64,000 bases of DNA, from the NCBI GenBank assembly GCA_004293815.1, contig RDZD01000009.1:107841-171840 (forward strand), in the 5' to 3' direction. This document shows, piece after piece, positions 16,019 through 25,600 of the stretch. Each line of letters begins with the position of its first letter. Within the stretch, counting starts at the first letter, position 1. Under the pieces are notes generated by a model. The model searched no databases. It was not told where the DNA came from and worked only from the letters and a program-made list of their open reading frames with translations. A program made the translations under genes and the position numbers. The stretch is from Cytophagales bacterium (lineage in GTDB: Bacteria; Bacteroidota; Bacteroidia; Cytophagales; Bernardetiaceae).

Positions 16019-17335
16019 ATGTTTGAAAGACCCCTTTTTTTGGCGTGGATTCTGTGGTATGCACTCAAAAGGCTGCTCAAGCCACGTTTTAAGAGCAGAG
16101 ATGCCTTACTCAAGTGGCAACAAAAAAAAATTGCTCGTCACTTAAAACGCTTGAGCAAAAAATCAGCATTTGTTAAACAAAGTATCCAGCAGTCTACTTC
16201 TATCACTGGCTGGCCTACTATGGACAAGAGGCAAATGATGCAGTATTTTAATCAGTTGAATACCGCACAGCTAGACCGCGAAGAAGCTATCGCCTTGGCA
16301 CTTGCCGCCGAACAGAGCCGAAACTTTGCGCCCACTCTCAAAGGGCTTACTGTTGGCTTGTCTTCTGGAACAAGTGGAGAACGCGGTTTGTTTGTGGTAT
16401 CGCTACGCGAGCGAGCACAATGGGTAGTTTATGTGCTTGCCACCCTTTTACCGCTCAAGCCTAAACGTCAGAAAGTAGCCTTTTTTTTGCGCGCCAACAG
16501 CAATTTATACGAGTCTGTTAAATCTTCGTTCTTTAATTTTAAATTTTTTGATATTAAAAACAATATTCAGAGTCTTATAACTGACTTACAGTTCTTTCAG
16601 CCTGATGTATTGGTAGCTCCAGCCTCTATTTTGCTTCATTTGGCGCAAAGACGAGAGGCGAGTATGCTCCAGATATCGCCTAAACGCATCATTTCGGTTG
16701 CAGAAGTGCTTGAAAAGCCTGATGAAGACTATATCTCTAAAGCTTTCAGCTTGCCTGTTTACCAAGCCTATCAATGCACAGAAGGTTTTTTAGCCTCTAC
16801 CTGCTCTGAAGGCAGCTTGCACTTTCATGAAGATATTATCCAAGTAGAAAAACAATACACAGATAGCTCTAACACGCGTTTTTATCCAGTAGTCACAGAT
16901 TTTGAGCGGTTTACTCAGCCTATTTTGCGTTACTTGCTTAACGACTTGATAGTTATCAACCCAGAACCCTGCTCATGCGGTAGTATTTTCTTGAGGATAA
17001 GTCATATAGAAGGGCGAGCAGACGATGTTTTTGAGTTTGAAAATCAAAAAAAACTATTTCCCGACACTTTGCGGCAGTTCGTGTACGCACTCAACGAAGC
17101 ACCTCAAGATTATCGCCTGATACAAACTTCTCATCGTCACATTGACGTTTTTGTTGCAGATACATCAGAAAAAGCTCTAGCGGCTATTCAAATAGCTTTC
17201 AGAAGTTTTTTGAACGCACACGCCCTTTCTAACGTGGATTTTAAACTGTACAACTACTTGCCCACGCAAGACCAAGATCAGAAAGTGAGACGTATTAAGC
17301 GAGCAATTGTTAGCAATCCTAAAGCATCTGATTAG
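16019..17335 (+). CDS. F390-synthetase-like adenylate-forming enzyme
   Basis: 438 residues, similar to the clade of adenylate-forming enzymes related to coenzyme F390 synthetase and phenylacetate-CoA ligase. The family activates a carboxylate with ATP. The AMP-binding loop is visible as VGLSSGTSGERG (about 118-129), with YQAYQCTEG as the second motif and CSCGSIFLRISHIEGRADD as the PaaK-like C-terminal hinge. The N-terminus is hydrophobic and basic (FLAWILWYALKRLLKP), suggesting membrane contact. It begins 21 bp after the ABC exporter gene and ends 10 bp from the convergent SDR gene. The substrate is unknown. In other genomes such enzymes often lie near SDR and MBL proteins, as here. Confidence 0.8.
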   Translation: MFERPLFLAWILWYALKRLLKPRFKSRDALLKWQQKKIARHLKRLSKKSAFVKQSIQQSTSITGWPTMDKRQMMQYFNQLNTAQLDREEAIALALAAEQSRNFAPTLKGLTVGLSSGTSGERGLFVVSLRERAQWVVYVLATLLPLKPKRQKVAFFLRANSNLYESVKSSFFNFKFFDIKNNIQSLITDLQFFQPDVLVAPASILLHLAQRREASMLQISPKRIISVAEVLEKPDEDYISKAFSLPVYQAYQCTEGFLASTCSEGSLHFHEDIIQVEKQYTDSSNTRFYPVVTDFERFTQPILRYLLNDLIVINPEPCSCGSIFLRISHIEGRADDVFEFENQKKLFPDTLRQFVYALNEAPQDYRLIQTSHRHIDVFVADTSEKALAAIQIAFRSFLNAHALSNVDFKLYNYLPTQDQDQKVRRIKRAIVSNPKASD

Positions 17336-17345
17336 ACAAACAGAT

Positions 17346-18050
17346 TTAAAGCATTTTAAGGCTGCTCATTCCGCCATCAGCATGTAAAATCTGGCCACTC
17401 ATCCAAGAAGCCTCTGGCGAGAGCAAAAACTTGGTTATAGATGCCAACTCCTGTGCTGTTCCCACACGGCCAAGAGGATGCCTTTTGCTTGAAGCCTCTC
17501 GCTTTTCGGGTGTTGCCAGCAGATTACCTGCCAGTGGAGTATCGGTGAGGGAGGGAGCAATAGCGTTCACACGAATATTACTGGAAGCCCATTCAGCCGC
17601 CACAGAGCGACAAAGTCCCTCTACGCCGCCTTTAGCTGCCGCCACAGAAGCGTGCGCACTCATACCCATGCCCACAGCCACCGTGCTATACAGAACCACA
17701 GAAGCACCGCCCTCGGACTGTGCCGCCTTGAGGTGTCTGTGAGCAGCTTGCAAGCTTGCCACTGCGCCAAGTACGTTTACTCTGTAATCCTTGAGAAAAT
17801 CTTCGGCACTGAGTCGTATAAAAGGTTTTAAGTTAATAGAGCCTGGACAGTAGACCAGACCGTGTAAAACAGCGGGCAAAAAAGAGGTGTCTGGTGTCTG
17901 GCCACTGGCAGCGTCCCATCTGAGGTGTCCAGCAGACTGCAACAAGGCGGGGCGACGGCTGGCTGTATAAACCTGATGTCCTGCCTGAAGAAGCTGTTCG
18001 TGGAGAGCTGCGCCTATACCAGAACTAGCCCCAATAATCCAAATATTCAT
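17346..18050 (-). CDS. SDR-family protein lacking the catalytic Tyr
   Basis: A 234-residue short-chain dehydrogenase/reductase by fold. It has the cofactor motif GASSGIG (7-13), the structural N in RVNVLGA (N92) and the catalytic Ser in VVLYST (S122). The YxxxK motif is changed: K140 is present but the Tyr position is V136 (HASVAAAKGG). Without the Tyr the normal hydride chemistry is unlikely. The C-terminal GQILHADGG is conserved. I chose ATG 18050; an earlier TTG would add two residues. It is convergent with the adenylate-forming gene and divergent from the MBL-cNMP gene. Its composition is visibly more G+C-rich than the neighbouring genes. Confidence 0.88.
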   Translation of the reverse strand: MNIWIIGASSGIGAALHEQLLQAGHQVYTASRRPALLQSAGHLRWDAASGQTPDTSFLPAVLHGLVYCPGSINLKPFIRLSAEDFLKDYRVNVLGAVASLQAAHRHLKAAQSEGGASVVLYSTVAVGMGMSAHASVAAAKGGVEGLCRSVAAEWASSNIRVNAIAPSLTDTPLAGNLLATPEKREASSKRHPLGRVGTAQELASITKFLLSPEASWMSGQILHADGGMSSLKML

Positions 18051-18278
18051 TTTCAAAAGATTGATATGTAACAGATGCGTTTAAAACTGATTTGAATCTG
18101 AAATGTTTTTTGATAACTTTTTAAGCGGTTTTGTAGTGTATTTAAAACTTGCCATGTATATTTGACAAAATTAATTTTGTACTTATTCTGTTCAAACAAT
18201 TCCCTCTGCATAACACGAAGAGTTGTTTTTGAGCCAAAATATATAAACGGTCATTTTACAACTCATAGGTTTTTTTTT

Positions 18279-20522
18279 ATGAGCGATAATAACAAAAAGA
18301 CTATTCTACCTGCCCCTTTGGTGAATTCTAAAATTAGAAAGATCAAAGTGAGCAACGGTATTTTTTGGATAGAAATACCTGAAGCGCATATTTATCTCCT
18401 GTGTGGCTGTCCTGCCGACACTGTCAAACACTTGAAAAAGAGAGGCTTAGTAGAAGGTCAAGTTAGCAATGGGGTAACGTATGAGTCGGGACCTAATGCT
18501 ATTCTATTGTCTGATGTATTGATACAGAATGGTAGTTTCTCTAACCTTACGGAATTTCCAGTATTGCAGATGCTTTATTTGCAGGGCATGATTATTCCCA
18601 ACCACCCCAACAATACTGGCATAAAACCTATGCTCATAGGGCTTGAGGAGCAGGTTAGAGCCCAAATGGAGTACATCTTTAGGGGTAACTATGGTTTGGT
18701 GAGCAAAGAAGAGATTATGGCTACTGGGGTAAATGAGCAGATGGCCGAAGAAATGATGCGCATCAAACTCAATTTTGCTTTTGGCAAGATTTCGCCCTCT
18801 GATGTGCTTTTGGATAAACGTTTTGTGAATAACAAACCCGTAGAACTGCGTAATGGTGTGTTTGTAAAGCGTTTAGGCTTGAACAAATACGAAATAAACT
18901 ACCAAAACGAAACAGCGGAGGTTGATTTAAGCCTCCAGCCCAATGAAAAGTACGAAGCTCCTTACCAGCTGGGCTTTCACACTGTTAAGCGCGAGTATCT
19001 GGCGGTGGTACACTCTGGCGAAGGCGATGGCTGGGACATTCACAGACCTTGTATGGCAGCCGTGCTCATTTTTCAGGGCAAAGTTTATTTGATAGATGCT
19101 GGCCCCAATATTTCTGCTACGCTCAATTATTTGGGTATAAGCATGAACGAAATAGAGGGTATTTTTCATACACATGCGCACGACGACCATTTTGCTGGGC
19201 TCACCACCCTGATTCGTACCGACCGTAAGTTTAAGTATTTTGCCACACCACTGGTGCGTAGCGCAGTAACCAAAAAGCTATGTGCTTTGATGTCTATCAA
19301 AGAAGAGCATTTTGCCAGTTTTTTTGATATTCAAGACCTTGAATTTGACAAATGGAACCATGTGGAGGGCTTAGAAGTCATGCCTTCTTATTCGCCTCAC
19401 CCTGTGGAGACTAGCATTTTCTCTTTTAGGGTTCTCTGGGATGGTGAGTATAAAACTTATTCACATTTGGCTGATATTGTGGCTTTGAATGTATTCAATA
19501 AAATGGTGGCCAATGATGTGGGCATTAGCATAGAGCGTTTTAAAAAGGTCAAAGAGGCTTATTTACAGCCCGCAGATCTCAAAAAAATAGATATTGGCGG
19601 AGGGTTGATTCATGGCGACCATGAAGATTTTAGATATGATCGCTCGCAGAAAATCATACTGGCACATACTCACAAACCGCTCACCATGTCGCAGCGTGAA
19701 ATAGGCTCTTCATCTGCCTTCGGCATGACAGATGTGCTTATTCCTGCCACACGCGATCATTTGGTAGATTTTGCGCGTGCTCATCTCAATTTTTATTTTC
19801 CTGACGCACCTGAATACGAAATCAGCTATTTGCTCAATCACCCCATCCGTTTCATCAATGCAGGCTCCATGATTTATCGCAAGGGGCAGGTAAACAAATT
19901 AGTTTATTTACTTCTCACAGGTTCTGTGGAGTTTACCGACTCACAGTCAGGCGGTATGCACACATTTTCTGCTGGATCGCTGATTGGTTTTTATTCAGGC
20001 TTCTTGGGTATGGACGCGCTAGAAACTTACTGGGCGGCTAGCAACATTGCTGCTTTAGAACTGCCTTCTGAAGCTTACCACGACTTTGTGGCACGCAATG
20101 GTCTCTATGATCAGCTGCGTTTACTGGAGTCAAATATTGTGTTTTTAGAAACCACATGGCTTTTTGGTGAAGTAGTTTCCTTCCCTATTCTTTCTGCCAT
20201 TGCCCAAAAGATGAAGCAGTTAGAAGTTCGAAGCGGTCAGTATGTGCCTATGAACCAAGAAGAATGCTTGTATCTGATAGTCAGGGGTGAGGTAGAGGTC
20301 ATTTATGAGGAAAAGCGCATTGCGAAGCTCAAAAAAACTGATTTCTTTGGCACCGACACTATTCTGTTTGGTACGCAAAGCGTGTGCAGGTTTATGGCAA
20401 CCAAAGACACGATACTCTACACTATTAATGCCGAATCTATTGTTTCTATTCCTGTAGTGTATTGGAAACTGATAGAAACCTACGAAAAACGTCTCCGTCG
20501 AATGCGAAGAAAAGATGACTAG
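18279..20522 (+). CDS. Metallo-beta-lactamase protein with two cNMP-binding domains
   Basis: 747 residues, no signal peptide. An N-terminal region (1-230) of unknown fold includes WIEIPEAHIYLLCGCPAD. The central metallo-beta-lactamase domain (about 230-510) has the metal motif HTHAHDDH at 297-304, with further candidate ligands in SYSPHPVETS, SHLAD and LAHTHKP. Two cyclic-nucleotide-binding-like domains follow: about 520-620 (INAGSMIYRKGQVNKLVYLLLTG) and 645-740 (VRSGQYVPMNQEECLYLIVRG). The layout suggests a hydrolase or oxidoreductase gated by a cyclic nucleotide or similar ligand. Neither cNMP domain shows the full phosphate-binding cassette clearly, so the ligand is uncertain. ATG 18279 is preferred; the open frame begins at a TTG at 18162. 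ybeY follows after 50 bp. Confidence 0.82.
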   Translation: MSDNNKKTILPAPLVNSKIRKIKVSNGIFWIEIPEAHIYLLCGCPADTVKHLKKRGLVEGQVSNGVTYESGPNAILLSDVLIQNGSFSNLTEFPVLQMLYLQGMIIPNHPNNTGIKPMLIGLEEQVRAQMEYIFRGNYGLVSKEEIMATGVNEQMAEEMMRIKLNFAFGKISPSDVLLDKRFVNNKPVELRNGVFVKRLGLNKYEINYQNETAEVDLSLQPNEKYEAPYQLGFHTVKREYLAVVHSGEGDGWDIHRPCMAAVLIFQGKVYLIDAGPNISATLNYLGISMNEIEGIFHTHAHDDHFAGLTTLIRTDRKFKYFATPLVRSAVTKKLCALMSIKEEHFASFFDIQDLEFDKWNHVEGLEVMPSYSPHPVETSIFSFRVLWDGEYKTYSHLADIVALNVFNKMVANDVGISIERFKKVKEAYLQPADLKKIDIGGGLIHGDHEDFRYDRSQKIILAHTHKPLTMSQREIGSSSAFGMTDVLIPATRDHLVDFARAHLNFYFPDAPEYEISYLLNHPIRFINAGSMIYRKGQVNKLVYLLLTGSVEFTDSQSGGMHTFSAGSLIGFYSGFLGMDALETYWAASNIAALELPSEAYHDFVARNGLYDQLRLLESNIVFLETTWLFGEVVSFPILSAIAQKMKQLEVRSGQYVPMNQEECLYLIVRGEVEVIYEEKRIAKLKKTDFFGTDTILFGTQSVCRFMATKDTILYTINAESIVSIPVVYWKLIETYEKRLRRMRRKDD

Positions 20523-20572
20523 GCGTGCCTGCCTCGCAGTTTTTCTATTTCTTACTGCTCAAATATTTCTTT

Positions 20573-21013
20573 ATGGCCATTCATTTTTATACAGAAGATA
20601 CCACATTTAAGCTTAGAAATAGCCGTTCAATTAAAAACTGGCTCAAAACCGTTGTTTCAGCAGAAAATTATCGGCTCAACTCTCTAACTTATATTTTTTG
20701 CTCCGACAACTATCTGCTCGGTATCAACCAAACCTATCTAAACCATGATGAGTATACGGATGTCGTCACTTTTGATGAGAGTGAGGATTCTACCTGTATA
20801 GAGGGTGAAATTTATATCAGTGTGGATCGTGTGGCAGAAAATGCTCAGCTCTTAAATCAGGCATTTGAGCATGAATTGCACCGCGTCATGGTACATGGTC
20901 TGCTGCATTTACTAGGCTACGATGATCTTAGCGACGAAACAGAGGCTCAAATGCGGCTGGAAGAAGACAAAAGGCTGGCACTGTATGAACAGATGATACA
21001 TAGTAAGCCTTAA
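20573..21013 (+). CDS. ybeY: rRNA maturation endoribonuclease YbeY
   Basis: A 146-residue metal-dependent RNase for 16S rRNA 3'-end maturation and ribosome quality control. The diagnostic zinc site is HGLLHLLGYDD near residue 112, the Bacteroidota form of HGxLHLxGYDH with Asp as the last ligand. YTDVVTFDES and EGEIYIS are the other conserved strands. I chose ATG 20573 (MAIHFYTED); an open frame upstream adds an unlike sequence. It probably rides on the transcript of the MBL-cNMP gene. Confidence 0.93.
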   Translation: MAIHFYTEDTTFKLRNSRSIKNWLKTVVSAENYRLNSLTYIFCSDNYLLGINQTYLNHDEYTDVVTFDESEDSTCIEGEIYISVDRVAENAQLLNQAFEHELHRVMVHGLLHLLGYDDLSDETEAQMRLEEDKRLALYEQMIHSKP

Positions 21014-21070
21014 TTTATTTGTTCTACGCAAACGCTGTATAACACGTGATAAAGAAGCTACAAAATGGCG

Positions 21071-22327
21071 TTACAAGCGCGCGTCTACGCGTGTATGTGT
21101 CCAAAAAGCTTTGATATCAAATACTACTGAGTGATCGTACACAAGTGCTGAGAGATCTAAATGCCTAAACTGTTCATGAGACACTGCCAGAATCACAGCG
21201 TCATATTTGCCCTCTGGCTGATGAACTAAGCTTAATCCATACTCATGTTCAAGTTCTGCATTATCGGCACAGGGGTCATAAACAGAAATATTTGTACCAA
21301 ACTCCTGAAGCTCTCTAACCACATCTACTACTTTGGTGTTTCTGATATCAGGGCAGTTTTCTTTGAATGTAATACCTAAAATCAATACACGTGCCCCTTT
21401 GATGTTGCAGTTACGATTAATCATCATTTTGACCACCTTGCCCGCTACGAAAGCTCCCATATTGTCATTAATCCGCCGACCAGCCAAAATCACCTGAGGA
21501 TGATACCCTAGACTTTCTGCTTTATACGTGAGATAATAAGGATCTACACCAATACAGTGCCCGCCCACCAGACCAGGACGGAAAGGCAAAAAATTCCATT
21601 TTGTACCAGCAGCCTCTAGGACTTCCACTGTATCTAGCCCCATGCGGTCAAAAATGAGAGCCAGTTCGTTGACAAATGCAATATTAAGATCCCTTTGCGC
21701 GTTTTCTATTACTTTACAGGCTTCGGCCACACGTATACTCGAGACGGTGTAAGTGCCAGCCTCTATAATGGTGTTGTAGATCCTCTCCAAGGTCTGAGTA
21801 GTTGGTATATCACTGCCACTCACCACCTTTCGTATTTTGGTTAGGGTGCGGTTTTTATCACCAGGGTTCACGCGCTCGGGTGAGTAGCCTGCAAAAAAAT
21901 CTTCATTAAACTTTAAACCACTCATATTCTCAAGAATGGGTACACACTCTTCCTCTGTGCAGCCTGGAAAAACAGTAGATTCGTAAACTACAATATCTTG
22001 AGGCTTCAAAACGCGGCCTACGGTTTGGCTCGCCAATCTTAGAGGTGTTAAATCGGGGTTCTTGGAAGCATTAACAGGAGTTGGTACCGTGATAATGAAT
22101 ACATTGGCTGCCTTAAGATCGGTTTCGTGTGTGGTAAGCAGCAAATTCTTAGACTCTAGTATGGCTTCAGCCTCTACCTCTCGGGTACGGTCATAACCTT
22201 TTTTCAGTTCTTGAATGCGCTGCTGCTGAATATCGAATCCTATAGTTTTGAAGTGCTTACCAAATTCTACGGCTAAGGGTAGACCTACATAGCCCAATCC
22301 AATCACTGCAATAGTTACGTTCTCCAT
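21071..22327 (-). CDS. UDP-HexNAc 6-dehydrogenase (TviB/WbpA-like)
   Basis: A 418-residue nucleotide-sugar dehydrogenase that oxidises C6 of a UDP-N-acetylhexosamine to the uronic acid in two NAD+ steps, supplying surface polysaccharide synthesis. The NAD motif is GLGYVGLPLAVEFGK. The catalytic Cys lies in GGHCIGVDPYYLTYKA, with RVAEACKVIENAQRDLNIAFVNE and FRPGLVGGH typical of the TviB/WbpO group rather than plain UDP-glucose dehydrogenase. The C-terminal UDP-binding domain is complete (RNTKVVDVV, YDP). No other polysaccharide gene adjoins it, so the product is not known. Confidence 0.9.
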   Translation of the reverse strand: MENVTIAVIGLGYVGLPLAVEFGKHFKTIGFDIQQQRIQELKKGYDRTREVEAEAILESKNLLLTTHETDLKAANVFIITVPTPVNASKNPDLTPLRLASQTVGRVLKPQDIVVYESTVFPGCTEEECVPILENMSGLKFNEDFFAGYSPERVNPGDKNRTLTKIRKVVSGSDIPTTQTLERIYNTIIEAGTYTVSSIRVAEACKVIENAQRDLNIAFVNELALIFDRMGLDTVEVLEAAGTKWNFLPFRPGLVGGHCIGVDPYYLTYKAESLGYHPQVILAGRRINDNMGAFVAGKVVKMMINRNCNIKGARVLILGITFKENCPDIRNTKVVDVVRELQEFGTNISVYDPCADNAELEHEYGLSLVHQPEGKYDAVILAVSHEQFRHLDLSALVYDHSVVFDIKAFWTHTRVDARL

Positions 22328-22661
22328 TAAAATACCCTTCCAACAAAATTAGCACACTACAAACTACTTACGATGTCATGTAGATTTTAGAGCGTGACTT
22401 TTGATAATGACTGCCCCAATACGGACATTAAAAACTCAAATTTAGACAAAATATTATGTCTTTGCTAACTCTTGGGCTAAATTTCCTTATTCTTAGTGAG
22501 CTGCTTCAGGTTTCAGTAGTTCCATTAAAATTTCTTTTGTATTTTTTCAAACGTTTTTGTGGAAATCCTACCTCTCAAACATCTACTCTTCAGAAAGCAG
22601 CTTCAAAACTTTTAAACTATCCAAGAAAACTGTACTTTTAAATCTTAATCTCATAAAAAAA
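22328..22661. other. Intergenic region between divergent genes
   Basis: About 330 bp between the UDP-sugar dehydrogenase gene (minus) and the alpha-2-macroglobulin-like gene (plus). No gene is credible. It should carry both promoters; TACTTTTA near 22632 is a weak -7 candidate for the plus-strand gene. Nothing else stands out. Confidence 0.6.
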
Positions 22662-25600
22662 ATGAAACGACTCCATCAGAAAACCATGTCTTTAGTAGTC
22701 CTTCTTACCCTTTCTACTGTACTCCTGGTGGGAGCAGTATTGGCCGAGAACATGAGCGATAGCCCGTTCATCAAAGAGCTCAAGCTTTTGCTTGCAGACT
22801 TTAGCAAATCACACGGATACGAACGCGTGCATTTACATTTAGATAAAACGCTCTATAAACCTGGCGAAACCATTTGGTTTCAGGCTTACGCACGTAACGA
22901 AACTGACCTTCAGGCCTCTTCCCAAAGCGAAATTTTGTGGGTAGAATTTATATCTCCCAAAGGCAATGTAGAGAAAACTATCAAAATACTCCTCGCAGAC
23001 GGTGTAGGAGGTGGAGACTTTGAGCTTGCTAGTGATGTAGCGGGCGGCCTCTATACCCTCAAAGCTTACACCAACTGGCAAAAAAACCATCCTCAAGCAC
23101 TTGTTTTTGAAAAGCAGATACAGGTACAAAAAGTCATCTTACCGCGTCTTAAAATGAAGCTTGATTTTGAAAAAGACGGCTACGGGCCTGGCGATGAAGT
23201 AACTGCAAAACTGGAAATTAGCTCTCTTGAAAACAAAGCTATAGCCAACCAAGCTCTTAACTACAAGCTCAGCATCCAAGGACAAGAAATTTTGAGCGAA
23301 AAATCCCAAACTGGTGCTGATGGCAAATGCAATCTCACGTTCCAACTCCCAAAAAATCTTGCTTCGGCTGATGGCATGCTAAACGTCCTGTTTAGCTTCA
23401 ATAACCAACGCGAATCCATTTCACGCAGTGTGCCCATCACGCTTCAAAACATTGCGCTCAGTTTCTTTCCAGAAGGAGGAGAAATGCTGGCAGGTTCAAC
23501 GGCCAAGGTCGCTTTTTCAGCCAAAGATGAGTTTGGTAAAGCCTCAGACGTAGAAGGAGAAATTATAGACCAAAACGGCCAAGTAAAGGCCAAGTTTGCC
23601 AGTTTTCATAAGGGTATGGGGGCGTTTAGTTTTACGCCTGAAGCCAATCAAACTTACAAAGCGCGCATCACTAAGCCGCTTAATGTTCAAACCGTCTACA
23701 ATCTACCTGAGGCACTGCCTGCTGGTTTTGCCATGCAAGTAAAAAATCAAACAAGCTCTACCATAGATTTACAAGTACAAAGCTCAGTAGCAGAAGAAAG
23801 TTATCTGATAGCCCACATACGCGGCGTGCCATACTTTTCTAAAACTATACCTCTTCAAAAAGGCAGCAACATGCTCTCTATCAATACAGAGCAGATGCCA
23901 GCTGGTGTACTTCAAATCACACTTTTTGATAACCAGAAAGTGGAACGTGCAGAAAGACTTGCTTTTGTAAACAAAAACAAACAACTCAACATCAAAGTAT
24001 CTACTGACAAAAGCACCTACAAACCGCGCGAGAAGGTGCAAATGACAATCAGCGTTACGGACGACCGCGGTATACCTATGCCTGCTCAACTTTCATTAGC
24101 CGTAGTAGATGATAAATTGCTCTCTTTTGCTGATGACAAATCAGGTCACTTGCTTTCAAAAATGCTTCTGGAGCCAGATCTTGCAGGTGAGGTAGAAGAA
24201 CCACAGTTTTACTTTGACCCTAAAGAAGCCAAAGCCACCGAAGCATTAGATCTTCTTATGCTTACACAAGGCTGGCGTACCTTCACTTGGGAAGAGGTTC
24301 GTGCCAAAAAAGGCTTTACAGCAAGTCACAATCCTGAAAAGCAGCAGTATAGCGGTACAGTTTATAACAGTGATGGCAAACCTATGAGCGGCATTGCGGT
24401 TAAACTCCTAGACAAGGACACCAAAATCATTCAGCAACAAAACACGAACTCAGATGGCTACTTTGAATTCAGAGGGTTTCCGCTTCATGAAGCAGGTACA
24501 ACGGTTCTCGTAGAAGGCACAAGTAACCTCATGCCACACCAAAGTGCTGTCAATGCTTATGCTAAAAACGCCAATATCTACCTTTATCAAGCCTATGTAA
24601 ACAAATCCGTTACAGGCAGAGGCGCGCCAGGCCGCGCATTCAAAAAAGGCAAGCGGCTGGAAGTTGCTGGCGGTGAAATGATGGGTGCGGGCGCAGAAGA
24701 AGGTGCTATTCAGGAAGAAGTACAAATGGCTATCGATGTCCCCGCAGCTCCAAACGAAGTAGTAGAGATGGCTAACGTGGTGGTGGACAAAATGGTGCAA
24801 GAGCCTGCAAAAATACTTGATCAGGAAGAAGCGCGGAAAGATTTGCCTGTAAAAGAAGATATCCCGCTTATGGAACCCATTGTTGCACTCAAAGAAGCAA
24901 AAAGGGCAGAAGGAAGAAAGATGAAGGAAAACATTGAAGGAGCAGCTGACGATCTTGCAGAAGCAGATGAGATTGATTTAGATGCCTTTGGTGACGAAAT
25001 AAGACCTGAAGAGGTGCAAGAGTTCTATTACCGAACAAGAGTTTTTCCAAAAGTAGAATACAAAACTACCGAAACAGACCAACGCACTGACTTCCGCAGT
25101 ACTATTTTCTGGCAAGCAGTATCAGTGGACAGAAAAGGCAAAGCTGTAGTAGAGTTTTATAACTCTGATGACATCACAGCTTTTCGTGCGGTAGTAGAAG
25201 GCATGAGCAGCACAGGCTTGGCAGGCAGAGCAGACCATGTTTACAACACCATTCTGCCTTTCAGCATGAACGTAAAAGCACCGCTATTTACTTGTATGGG
25301 AGACCAAATAGCTGTGCCGCTTACCCTCACCAACAACACGGATAAAGCCATAGAAGGAACTCTCACCTGCACACTACCCAAGTCTTGGGCATGGGCAGCC
25401 CCACCAGCACCACAGATGAGTATTGCGGCCAACACCAGTAAAACGGTTTTGCTTAACTGCAATGTACAAAATATTGTGGGTAAGGACTTCTTGCAAGTAA
25501 GCTTCAAATATAGCGGAGGCGGCGACAACTTCAAACAAGAAATTGAAACCAGTCCAAAGGGATTTCCTGCGAGTATTAACGTATCTGGACAAGAGCTTGA

